From contig NZ_SMKO01000021.1 of NCBI RefSeq assembly GCF_004348685.1, positions 1 to 64,000 of the forward strand: DNA of 64,000 nt, read 5' to 3'. Of this stretch, positions 29,696 through 37,880 are shown in pieces. The position numbers were made by a program, and so were the translations under genes. The DNA is from Nonomuraea deserti. Its GTDB lineage: Bacteria; Actinomycetota; Actinomycetes; Streptosporangiales; Streptosporangiaceae. Position 1 is the first letter of the stretch. The number at the start of each line of letters is the position of its first letter. The notes beneath the pieces are model-generated. The model did no database searches. It was not told the DNA's origin and worked only from the letters and a program-made list of their open reading frames with translations.

Positions 29696-29958
29696 TGGTC
29701 CGACTCAAGGACCAGCCCTCCGACAGGCCGGCCCAGGCCGTACGCGAGGTGGCGGCCGGGCGGCGCATCGTGGACCCGCGGCTCGCGCCGACCGCGGGGG
29801 ACGTCGGCGAGATGCCGCTGTCGGGGCGGGAGGTCCGGGTGCCGGGGCCGGCCGGGGACGGCGCGGAGCCGCGGGTCCGGCGGCGCCGCCGGGGCGTGCG
29901 GGCTCCCGGCGCGCCGCGATGCCGATCGGCCGCGGGGCTCACCGCGGGGTGTAGGTGA
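29692..29958 (+). pseudogene. Remnant of a NarL-type response regulator
   Basis: The frame beginning just before the preceding stop reads RLKDQPSDRPAQAVREVAAG, then RRIVDPRLAPTAGDVGEMPLSGREVRV. This is the end of a receiver domain, the linker (KD..SD.L..AVR.VAAG.R.VDP.LA) and the beginning of the LuxR helix-turn-helix (PLT.RE.EVL) of DesR-like response regulators. The receiver Asp, the N-terminal half and the recognition helix are missing, and the frame then runs into Arg-rich nonsense. It is a decayed fragment, not a functional gene. A small hairpin (29696-29714) lies at its start. Confidence 0.6.
29696..29714 (+). terminator. Small hairpin after maleylpyruvate isomerase-like gene
   Basis: TGGTCC-GACTCAA-GGACCA forms a six-bp stem immediately after the stop codon. 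Weak as a terminator. Confidence 0.3.
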
Positions 29959-30481
29959 GGCCGAGGATGCCGTTGTCCAGCCTCGTGACGTCGGCGAGCT
30001 TCAGGTAGGTGGAGTCGATGCCGTCGTACAGGCGTCCGCCGCTGCCCGCGATCACGGGGAACAACCAGAACAGGTACTCGTCGACCAGCCCGTGCTTGAG
30101 CAGGGTGCGGCTGAGCGAGCCGCCGGTGCCGACCTTCAGGATGTCGCCGCCGGGCTGCTCCTTCAGCTTGGCGACCTCCTCGACGACGTCCCCTTTGATG
30201 AGGGTGGCGTTCCAGGTGGTCTCCTTCAGCGTGGTCGAGGCGACGTACTTAGGGATGGTGTTCAGCCGCACCGCGTAGTCGCCGAACTCCTCCTCCAACT
30301 GCGGCCAGACCGGCGCGTGCGCCTCGTAGCTGAGCCGCCCGTACAGCAGGGCGTCGACGGAGAACATCAGGTCGCGGGAGCGCTGCTCGAACTCTCCTGC
30401 CCAGAACGTGCCCAGCCAGTTCTGCGGGGTGCTGATCTGGCCGTCCAGCGTCAGCACACCCTGCTCGATGATCTTCCTCAT
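29939..30481 (-). CDS. RibD C-terminal/dihydrofolate-reductase-fold protein
   Basis: 180 residues in the DHFR-like (RibD_C) fold: KIIEQGVLTLDGQIS at the start, DALLYGRLSYEAHAPVWPQL, IPKYVASTTLKE and the NADPH-binding GGDILKVGTGGSLSRTLLKHGLVDEY. These small reductases are very common in actinomycetes and their substrates are mostly unknown. One of three such genes in this window. The stop lies within the decayed response-regulator fragment on the other strand. Confidence 0.87.
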   Translation of the reverse strand: MRKIIEQGVLTLDGQISTPQNWLGTFWAGEFEQRSRDLMFSVDALLYGRLSYEAHAPVWPQLEEEFGDYAVRLNTIPKYVASTTLKETTWNATLIKGDVVEEVAKLKEQPGGDILKVGTGGSLSRTLLKHGLVDEYLFWLFPVIAGSGGRLYDGIDSTYLKLADVTRLDNGILGLTYTPR

Positions 30482-30562
30482 GGTCGTCCTCTCTCTACCG
30501 GAATTCGGTGTCTCTACTGACGCGTCGACCGGGATGGCCCGGGATCGACACGAAAGAGGACA

Positions 30563-31504
30563 TCAATTTCGGGAGAACGCGGCGCGGTCGGGTTCGGGGA
30601 GCCACTGGCGGCCCGGGTCGTACGGGCGGAAGCCGGCGCGCACGGAGCTGACGAGCCCGGCCAGCATCGCATGGTGATTCTGCCGGTGGAAGAGCAGCGA
30701 GCACGGATAGACGGGGGCGGGACGGACGACAGGGAGCTGGACGACGCGCGGGTTCCAGGGCATCCGGCACGTTCCCCCCACGAAGCCGGCCCGTCCTGCG
30801 GAGGCGATCTCCTCCACGAAATACTCCCAGCCGAAGTCCGGCCCCGAGTCGTCGATCGGGATGTCGAACGCGGCGCCCAGGAGGCGGTAGTAGTCGGCCC
30901 ACTCGCTGCCGGGGACGTTGCCCGGCATCCACACGGTCGAGCCGGCCAGCCGTTCGATCTCCACCTCCCGCCGGCCGGCCAGCGGGTGGTCGCGGCCGAC
31001 CAGCAGGTGCACGGGCTCCAGGTAGGCAGGCACGTGCCGGAGGTGCTCCTCCAGAGGCCCGCCGACGCGGGCGAAGGCGGCGTCGATGGACCCCCGGGCG
31101 AGCGCGTCACGAGCCGACCTGAGCCCGTTGGAGGTGATGATCTCGACGTCGGCGTTCTCGGTGGCCTGGTGGAACGCCCTGACCAGGTCGACGGAGGTCG
31201 CCAGCCGGGTGTCCAGCACGTCGATCCGCAGGGCGCGGCGCCGGCCCCGCAGCGCCTCAACGGCCTGGTCGGCCAGCCCGACGAGGGCGCGCGCGTGCGG
31301 GAGGAACGCCCTGCCGTCCTCGGTGAGCGCGGCCCCGTTGCGCGAGCGGAAGAGCAGGGTCAGGCCGAGGCCTGACTCCAGCCGCGCGATCCGCTTGGAG
31401 ATGGCCTGCTGGCTGATGCCCAGCCCGACGGCGGCCTCGCTGAAGGAGCGGTCCTCGGTGATGGCGACGAAGGCGCGCACGGCGCCGAGATCCAGCTCTG
31501 CCAC
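30563..31504 (-). CDS. LysR family regulator
   Basis: 313 residues from GTG 31504. The winged helix-turn-helix (LGAVRAFVAITEDRSFSEAA, GISQQAISKRIARLESGLGL) starts right after this codon, as usual for LysR proteins. TTG at 31546 would add 14 unrelated residues. The substrate-binding domain occupies residues 90-300. Divergent from the dnaE gene 110 bases away, with palindromes in between; whether it controls dnaE or a distant gene is unknown. Confidence 0.87.
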   Translation of the reverse strand: MAELDLGAVRAFVAITEDRSFSEAAVGLGISQQAISKRIARLESGLGLTLLFRSRNGAALTEDGRAFLPHARALVGLADQAVEALRGRRRALRIDVLDTRLATSVDLVRAFHQATENADVEIITSNGLRSARDALARGSIDAAFARVGGPLEEHLRHVPAYLEPVHLLVGRDHPLAGRREVEIERLAGSTVWMPGNVPGSEWADYYRLLGAAFDIPIDDSGPDFGWEYFVEEIASAGRAGFVGGTCRMPWNPRVVQLPVVRPAPVYPCSLLFHRQNHHAMLAGLVSSVRAGFRPYDPGRQWLPEPDRAAFSRN

Positions 31505-31546
31505 AACCTGCGGTTGTGGCGGATCGGCGTGTCGATTGTTGGACAA
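31500..31546. promoter_or_regulatory. Palindromes in the lysR/dnaE divergent region
   Basis: GCCACAACC-TGC-GGTTGTGGC (9-bp perfect arms, 31500-31520) covers the lysR start, and TTGT-TGG-ACAA (31536-31546) lies upstream. Both have the T-N11-A-like or dyad symmetry used by LysR regulators. Confidence 0.5.
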
Positions 31547-31614
31547 CCCTGCCTGCCCTCGGGTCGAATGCTCGGGTCCGCGTACGAGCTTACAACCACG
31601 AGGAGTCTTGGTCG

Positions 31615-34600
31615 GTGGGGTCTTTCGTCCATCTGCACGTGCACACCGAGTACAGCATGCTCGACGGAGCCGCCAAGGTCGGCCTGCTCATGGACGAGGT
31701 GGCGCGGCAGGGCATGCCCGCCGTGGCCATGAGTGACCACGGCAACGTGCACGGCGCGTACGAGTTCTACCACGCGGCGCGCAAGGCCGGCGTCAAGCCG
31801 GTCATCGGCATCGAGGCCTACGTCGCCCCCGCCTCCCGGCGCCGCAGGCAGCCGGTGTTCTACAGCGACAACCTCGCCCTGCGCAGGTCGAACGACGACA
31901 CCGGCGAGGGTGGTGACGTCTCGGGGCGCGGCCTGTACACGCACATGACCATGTGGGCGGCGGACGCGAAGGGGCTGCGGAACCTGTTCCGGCTCCAGTC
32001 GCGGGCCTGGCTGGAAGGGCATGTCCAGAAATATCCGCGTATGGATGATGAACTGTTCGCCGAGCACGGCCAGGGCATCATCGCCACCACCGGCTGCCCG
32101 TCCGGAGAGGTGCAGACCCGGCTCCGCCTCGGCCAGTACGACCAGGCCGTCGAGGCCGCCGCCCGTTACCGGGACGTCTTCGGCGAGGACAACTACTTCC
32201 TGGAGGTCATGGACCACGGCCTGGCCATCGAGCGCCGGGTCCGCGACGACCTCCTCAGGCTCGGCCGGACGCTCGGCCTGCCGCCGCTGGCCACCAACGA
32301 CTCCCACTACGTCACCGAGAGCCAGGCGCAGGCGCACGACGCGCTGCTGTGCATCGGCACCGGGAAACGTCTCGCCGACGCCGACCGGTTCCGCTTCGGC
32401 GGCAGCGGCTACTACGTCAAGACCGCCGAGGAGATGCGGGCGCTCTGGGACGCCGAGATCCCCGGCGCCTGCGACAACACGCTGCTGATCGCCGAGCGGA
32501 TCGGCGACTACGGCGAGGTGTTCGCCCACCGCGACCTGACACCGCGCTTCCCCGTGCCCGAAGGCGAGAGCGAGTCGAGCTGGCTGCGCAAGGAGGCCCT
32601 GGACGGCGCGCGCTGCCGCTACCACGGCGAGCCGTCCCAAGACGTGCTGGACCGCATCGACTACGAGCTGTCCGTCATCGACGCCATGGGCTTCCCCGGC
32701 TACTTCCTGGTGGTCGCCGACATCTGCCGCTTCGCCCGCGAGAACGGCATCGGCCTCGGCCCCGGCCGCGGCTCGGCCACCGGGTCGATGGTCGCGTACT
32801 GCACGGGCATCACCGAGCTCGACCCCATCGAGCACAAGCTGATCTTCGAACGCTTCCTCAACCCCGAGCGGGTCACCATGCCCGACGTCGACCTCGACTT
32901 CGACGACCGGCGGCGCGACGAGATGATCGACTACGTCACCCGCAAGTACGGCGAGGAGCACGTCTGCCAGATCGTCACCTTCGGCACCATCAAGGCCAAG
33001 GCCGCCATCAAGGACTCCTGCCGCGTGCTGGGCCTGCCGTACGCGCTCGGCGACCGCATCACCAAGGCGTTCCCCGCGGCGAACGGCGGCAAGGAGATCC
33101 CGCTCGCCGCCATCCACGACGACCGCCACCCCCGCCACGGCGAGGCAGCCGAGCTGCGCCAGATGTACGAGCAGGACCCCGACGTCAAGCGGGTGATCGA
33201 CACCGCGACCGGCGTGGAGAACCTCACCCGCGGCACCGGCATCCACGCCGCCGGCGTGATCCTGTCGTCCGAACCCCTGATGGACGTGGTGCCGCTGGTC
33301 AAGCCGAAGGCCGACGGCCCCGTCATCACCGGGTTCCCGTTCACGCAGGCCGAGGACATGGGCCTGCTGAAGATGGACTTCCTGGGCCTGCGCAACCTCA
33401 CCGTCATCGGCGACGCCGTCGCGAACGTGCGCGCCAACAAGGGCGTCGACATCGACATCCACGACGTGCCGCTCGACGACCCGACGACGTACGAGCTGCT
33501 GGCCCGCGGGGACACGCTCGGGGTGTTCCAGCTGGACAGCGGCGGCATGCGGGTCCTGCTGCGGCTGATGCAGCCCACGACCTTCACCGACATCGCGGCC
33601 GTGAACGCGCTCTACCGGCCCGGCCCGATGGAGATGAACGCGCACACCAACTACGCGCTGCGCAAGACCGGCAAGCAGCGGGTCGAGCCCATCCACCCGG
33701 AGCTGGAGGAGGCGCTCGAACCCATCCTCGGCGACACCTACCACCTGGTGGTCTTCCAGGAGCAGGTCATGGCGATCGCCCAGCAGCTCGCCGGATACTC
33801 GCTCGGCGGCGCCGACATGCTGCGCAGGGCCATGGGCAAGAAGAAGAAGGAGGTCCTGGACGCCGAGTGGGACAGGTTCTCGGCGGGCATGCGCGACCGG
33901 GGGTTCTCCGACGAGGCGATCAGGGCGGTCTGGGACGTCCTGGTGCCGTTCAGCGGCTACGGGTTCAACAAGTCGCACACCGCCGGCTACGGCCTGGTCT
34001 CCTACTGGACGGCCTACCTCAAGGCCAACCACCCGTCCGAGTACCTGGCCGCGCTGCTCACCTCCGTCGGCGACGACAAGGACAAGATGGCCGTCTACCT
34101 GTCGGACTGCCGGCGGCTCGGCATCAAGGTGCTGCCGCCCGACGTCAACGAGAGCCGCCTCGACTTCGCCGCGGTCGGCTCCGACATCCGCTTCGGCCTG
34201 GGCGCGGTCCGCAACGTCGGGGCGAACGTGGTGGACGCGATCGTCACCACCCGCGCGGCCAAGGGCCGCTACACCGACTTCAACGACTTCCTCTCCAAGG
34301 TGCCGACCGTCGTCTGCAACAAGCGCGTCATCGAGTCGCTGGCCAAGAGCGGCGCGTTCGACAGCCTGGGGCACGACCGCGCGGCCCTGGTCGCGGTGCA
34401 CGAGCAGGCCATCGACGCGGTCATCGACCTCAAGCGCAACGAGGCGCAGGGCCAGGACTCGCTGTTCGGCGAGACGGGCCAGGCCGGCGCGTTCTCGGTC
34501 GCGATCCCCGACGGCGAGTGGGACAAGGCCACCCTGCTCGCGTTCGAGCGCGAGATGCTCGGACTGTACGTGTCGAGCCACCCCCTCGACGGCGCGGAGC

Positions 34601-35157
34601 GTGTCCTCGACGCCCACCGGGACGTCACGATCGCGGGCCTGCTCGCCTCCGAGCGGCAGGAGGGCGTGACCCGCGTCAGCGGCATCATCTCGGGCTTGCA
34701 GCGCAAGGTCACCAAACACGGCAACCCGTGGGCGATCGTCACCCTGGAGGACCACGACGCCGCCGTGGAGTGCCTGATCTTCCCCAAGACGTACACGCTG
34801 TACGGCGAGTTGCTGGCCGACGACCGCGTGATCTCCGTCAGAGGCCGCATCAACGTCCGGGACGAGACGATGAGCATCTACGGCGAGGAGATCGCCCTCC
34901 TCGACGTCTCCACCGCGAACACCGCCTCCCCCGTCGTCATCTCGATCCAGGAGGCGCGCCTGAGCCGGCGCCTGGTGCGGGAGTTCAAGCACATCCTGAC
35001 CGCCCATCCCGGGCCGGCGCCCGTCCACGTGCGCCTGCACCGCCAGGGCCGCAAGGACCTGCTGCTCAACCTCGTACCGTTCCGCGTCGCCGCGGAGCCG
35101 GCGTTCTACGGCGACGTCAAGGCGCTGCTGGGTGCCGGCTCGATCGGCGCGCCATGA
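31615..35157 (+). CDS. dnaE: DNA polymerase III alpha subunit (DnaE1 type)
   Basis: 1180 residues, full length. The N-terminal PHP domain keeps all metal ligands (HLHVH, SDHGN, GIEAY, YTHMT, TGCPSG, NDSHY), so a proofreading exonuclease is plausible. Palm catalytic acids are Asp424 and Asp426 (MPDVDLDF) and Asp588 (KMDFLGLRNL). GPGRGSATGS and FNKSHTAGYGLVSYWT are present, and a clamp-binding QDSLF lies at 947-951. An OB domain follows. GTG 31615 with AGGAG ten bases upstream is chosen because the PHP domain begins there. Neighbours are unrelated accessory genes and no imuA/imuB is nearby. It may be a second dnaE copy rather than the main replicase. Confidence 0.93.
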   Translation: MGSFVHLHVHTEYSMLDGAAKVGLLMDEVARQGMPAVAMSDHGNVHGAYEFYHAARKAGVKPVIGIEAYVAPASRRRRQPVFYSDNLALRRSNDDTGEGGDVSGRGLYTHMTMWAADAKGLRNLFRLQSRAWLEGHVQKYPRMDDELFAEHGQGIIATTGCPSGEVQTRLRLGQYDQAVEAAARYRDVFGEDNYFLEVMDHGLAIERRVRDDLLRLGRTLGLPPLATNDSHYVTESQAQAHDALLCIGTGKRLADADRFRFGGSGYYVKTAEEMRALWDAEIPGACDNTLLIAERIGDYGEVFAHRDLTPRFPVPEGESESSWLRKEALDGARCRYHGEPSQDVLDRIDYELSVIDAMGFPGYFLVVADICRFARENGIGLGPGRGSATGSMVAYCTGITELDPIEHKLIFERFLNPERVTMPDVDLDFDDRRRDEMIDYVTRKYGEEHVCQIVTFGTIKAKAAIKDSCRVLGLPYALGDRITKAFPAANGGKEIPLAAIHDDRHPRHGEAAELRQMYEQDPDVKRVIDTATGVENLTRGTGIHAAGVILSSEPLMDVVPLVKPKADGPVITGFPFTQAEDMGLLKMDFLGLRNLTVIGDAVANVRANKGVDIDIHDVPLDDPTTYELLARGDTLGVFQLDSGGMRVLLRLMQPTTFTDIAAVNALYRPGPMEMNAHTNYALRKTGKQRVEPIHPELEEALEPILGDTYHLVVFQEQVMAIAQQLAGYSLGGADMLRRAMGKKKKEVLDAEWDRFSAGMRDRGFSDEAIRAVWDVLVPFSGYGFNKSHTAGYGLVSYWTAYLKANHPSEYLAALLTSVGDDKDKMAVYLSDCRRLGIKVLPPDVNESRLDFAAVGSDIRFGLGAVRNVGANVVDAIVTTRAAKGRYTDFNDFLSKVPTVVCNKRVIESLAKSGAFDSLGHDRAALVAVHEQAIDAVIDLKRNEAQGQDSLFGETGQAGAFSVAIPDGEWDKATLLAFEREMLGLYVSSHPLDGAERVLDAHRDVTIAGLLASERQEGVTRVSGIISGLQRKVTKHGNPWAIVTLEDHDAAVECLIFPKTYTLYGELLADDRVISVRGRINVRDETMSIYGEEIALLDVSTANTASPVVISIQEARLSRRLVREFKHILTAHPGPAPVHVRLHRQGRKDLLLNLVPFRVAAEPAFYGDVKALLGAGSIGAP

Positions 35158-35287
35158 GCCCTGCCTGCCCGCTCCCGGCCCGAGCGGCGCGGGCAGCGTG
35201 GGCAGCGCGGGCGCGGGCGCGGGACCCGGTGTCCCAAGGGTTGCGCTACCCGAATTGTGCTGACATGATCACACCGAGGTAATGATC

Positions 35288-36226
35288 ATGACTTTCAGCG
35301 CTGAGCCCTCCCTCCCGGACCAGTCAGGACGACTGGCACTGGTCACCGGCGCCAACAGCGGCATCGGCTACGTCACCGCCCGCGAACTGGCCCGTCATGG
35401 CGCCCACGTCGTGCTGGCCTGCCGCGACCCCGGACGCGGGCAGGCCGCCCTCGCCCGCCTCCGTGACGAGGTGCCCGGCGCGCAGGCCGAGCTGCGCCGC
35501 GTGGACCTGGCCGACCTGGCCTCCATCCGCGAGTTCGCCGCCCGGTGGGACCACGACCGGCTCGACCTGCTGGTCAACAACGCGGGCGTGGCGATCGGGC
35601 CGTTCACCAGGACCGAGGACGGCTTCGAGCGGCAGTTCGGGACCAACCATCTGGGCACCTTCGCCCTCACCGGCGGGCTGCTGCCACACCTGCTGGCCGC
35701 GCCCGAGCCGCGCGTCGTCACCGTCAGCAGCGAGGTCCAGCGGTTCTGCACCTTCAACCTGGACAACCTCAACGCCGAACGCGGCTACAACACGTTCGTG
35801 GCCTACATGCGGTCCAAGCGGGCCAACCTCTACTTCGCCATGGAGCTGCAGCGCCGGGCGGACGCCGCCGGGCAGCCGTTACGCAGCATGGCCGTCGTGC
35901 CGGAACTCAGCCGGACCAACGTGTTCATGGCCGGCGTCCACAGCAGCAAGGGCCGGCTCTACCGGACGCTGATCCGCATGATGCTGCGGGTCGCCTTCCG
36001 TCCCCCGGAGAGCGGCGCCAAGCCCTCCCTGCACGCGGCGACCGCCGCGGACCTGCCCGGAGGCAGCTTCATCGTGCCGCGAGGCCCGTTCCACGCGTAC
36101 GGCTCCCCCACCCGGTGCACGCGTGCCCCCGGACTCCACGACGCCGCCACCGCCCGGCGGCTGTGGCACCTGTCCGAGAAGCTCACCGGCGTCGACTACC
36201 GGTGGCCTGAGCCGGCATCCGGCTGA
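35288..36226 (+). CDS. Short-chain dehydrogenase/reductase
   Basis: 312 residues. Cofactor motif VTGANSGIG at 20-27, NNAG at 97-100, the catalytic Ser147/148 (VSSEV) and the YMRSK pair Tyr173/Lys177 are all present. Layout is like retinol-dehydrogenase/WW-oxidoreductase-like SDRs with a C-terminal extension. ATG 35288 is preferred over ATG 35282 because GAGG then has normal spacing. The usual HPG after the active site reads VPE here. Substrate unknown. Confidence 0.9.
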   Translation: MTFSAEPSLPDQSGRLALVTGANSGIGYVTARELARHGAHVVLACRDPGRGQAALARLRDEVPGAQAELRRVDLADLASIREFAARWDHDRLDLLVNNAGVAIGPFTRTEDGFERQFGTNHLGTFALTGGLLPHLLAAPEPRVVTVSSEVQRFCTFNLDNLNAERGYNTFVAYMRSKRANLYFAMELQRRADAAGQPLRSMAVVPELSRTNVFMAGVHSSKGRLYRTLIRMMLRVAFRPPESGAKPSLHAATAADLPGGSFIVPRGPFHAYGSPTRCTRAPGLHDAATARRLWHLSEKLTGVDYRWPEPASG

Positions 36227-36322
36227 CCGGCCACGCCGGGGCGCGCGACCGGCATCGCTGAACACCTCCGGAGCGGCCCGCGTATCTCCTCATGACCTGC
36301 CGATCGTGAGGAGGCGTCCACA

Positions 36323-37303
36323 GTGGCCGTTCCCGCAGGGACTGGGCGAACCGCGACGGCCGTCGCGCTGGCGGCGGCCACGCTGCTCGGCGCTCCCGGC
36401 ACGGCCGCCGCCGATCCGTCTCCCGCCAAGGCCAGGGCCAGGCTGGTGAAACTCAACGAGCAGGCCGACCAGGTGGTCGAGCGGTACAACCAGGCCACGG
36501 AGGCCCACAAGAAGGCGAAGAAGGCGTACGACGCCCTCGACGCCGAACTCGGGCGCCGGTCGGCCAGGGCCGATGGCCTGCGCCGGGACCTCGCCGCGCT
36601 GGCGGCCCGCGACTACCGGCTCGGGTCCTTTCCCGCCTGGAGCGGGCTGACCGGCCGGAGCGACCCCGAGGCGGTCCTGGGCTCCATGGCCTCTCTCGAC
36701 CAGATCGCGCAGGCCGAGGCTGCGAAGGTGCGCGCCTTCGAGGCCGCGACCAAGGACCTGCGCGACCGGCGCGACCAGGCGAAAAGCGTCCTGCGCAAGG
36801 CCGACGCCGCACGCGACGAGGTGCGCGGCGAGAAGGCGAAGGTCGACAAGCTGGTCGACCAGCAGACCAAGCTCCTGCGCCGGCTGGGCATCTACAACAA
36901 GGGCAACCCGAGCAGCCCCGGCATCCCGTACACCGGGGCGGCCTCGGGCAACGCCCGCGAGGCGCTCGACTTCGCCTTCGCCCAGGTCGGCAAGCCCTAC
37001 CAGTACGGTGGCACGGGCCCGGGCTCCTTCGACTGCTCCGGTCTCGTCCAGGCCGCCTGGCGCGCCGCGGGGGTCGAGCTGCCGCGCACCACCTGGAGCC
37101 AGTGGAGCTGGGGCGCCGACCGCCGCGTCCCCCTGGACGACGTGGAGCCCGGCGACCTGCTCTTCAGCAAGGGGCTGGGGCACATGGGGATGTACGCGGG
37201 CGGCGGGAAGATGGTGCACGCGCCGCAGACCGGAGACGTGATCAAGGTGGTCGACCTCGACGACTACTGGCGGGGCCGCCTGGCCGGCGCGGTCCGGCCC
37301 TGA
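36323..37303 (+). CDS. Secreted NlpC/P60 peptidoglycan hydrolase with coiled-coil domain
   Basis: 326 residues. An Ala-rich signal peptide ends at about residue 34 (GAPGTAAA|DP). A long coiled coil (residues 40-190) resembles RipA/PcsB-type regulatory helices. The C-terminal NlpC/P60 domain has Cys238 (FDCSGL), His287 (GHMGMY) and His299 (HAPQ) as catalytic set. It cleaves peptide stems of peptidoglycan outside the cell. GTG start with GAGGAGG eight bases upstream. Confidence 0.93.
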   Translation: MAVPAGTGRTATAVALAAATLLGAPGTAAADPSPAKARARLVKLNEQADQVVERYNQATEAHKKAKKAYDALDAELGRRSARADGLRRDLAALAARDYRLGSFPAWSGLTGRSDPEAVLGSMASLDQIAQAEAAKVRAFEAATKDLRDRRDQAKSVLRKADAARDEVRGEKAKVDKLVDQQTKLLRRLGIYNKGNPSSPGIPYTGAASGNAREALDFAFAQVGKPYQYGGTGPGSFDCSGLVQAAWRAAGVELPRTTWSQWSWGADRRVPLDDVEPGDLLFSKGLGHMGMYAGGGKMVHAPQTGDVIKVVDLDDYWRGRLAGAVRP

Positions 37304-37307
37304 CGGC

Positions 37308-37880
37308 TCACGCGCGGACGTAGCGGTCGAGGACGGTGCGCGCGGCGGCGCGGATCGACGGGCCGGGATCGTCGGGCACGCCGGTGGTCAGCGCGGTGAA
37401 CAGGATGCCGAGGACACTCGTCTCCAGCAGCATCGCGTCCTGTTCCGTGACGGTGATGCCGGCGGCGCGGCACTGGCGCACGATGAGGTCGCGCCGCTCG
37501 CGCAGGGCATCGGCCAGCATGCCCCGCAGGGCGGGGTTGCGGGTGCTCTCCAGGTGCAGCTCGAACAGCGCCAGCGGCTCGCCGCGCTCGTCGGCCACCA
37601 TCAGGGTGAGCACCTGCACCAGCGCCTCTTCCAGGTGGGCGGGGTCGAGCGGGCGCACCACGTGGGCGTCGACCCGTTCGGACAGGCGCCGGCCGATCCG
37701 CTGGACGATGGCGTCCATCAGGGCGTCGCGGGTGCGGAAGTAGCGCGAGGTGGTGCCGTCAGGGACGCCGGCGGCGGCGTCGACGGCCCGGTGGGTCAGC
37801 CCGCGGGAGCCTTTCTCCGCGAGCACCGCGATGGCGGCGCCGGCGAGGTGGTCGCGGCGCTGGGGATTAGGGCGTGGCAC
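37308..37880 (-). CDS. TetR family regulator
   Basis: 190 residues. Helix-turn-helix GLTHRAVDAAAGVPDGTTSRYFRTRDALM at about 27-55, with a TetR_C_6-like domain after it. It overlaps the end of the upstream FAD-monooxygenase gene by 14 bases, so the two are co-transcribed. The probable operator sits before the monooxygenase. Its ligand may be the aromatic or polyketide compound handled by that enzyme (inference). Confidence 0.9.
   Translation of the reverse strand: MPRPNPQRRDHLAGAAIAVLAEKGSRGLTHRAVDAAAGVPDGTTSRYFRTRDALMDAIVQRIGRRLSERVDAHVVRPLDPAHLEEALVQVLTLMVADERGEPLALFELHLESTRNPALRGMLADALRERRDLIVRQCRAAGITVTEQDAMLLETSVLGILFTALTTGVPDDPGPSIRAAARTVLDRYVRA

Noticed and set aside
31360-35040. Open frame of 1226 codons opposite dnaE
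   Set aside because: Repetitive Val/Asp/Gly/Gln translation typical of antisense to high-GC3 genes; the DnaE motifs on the plus strand are decisive.
31615-35157. DnaE2/ImuC mutasome polymerase
   Set aside because: PHP ligands and the QxxLF clamp motif are intact and no imuA/imuB genes are adjacent, so the DnaE1 type fits better.
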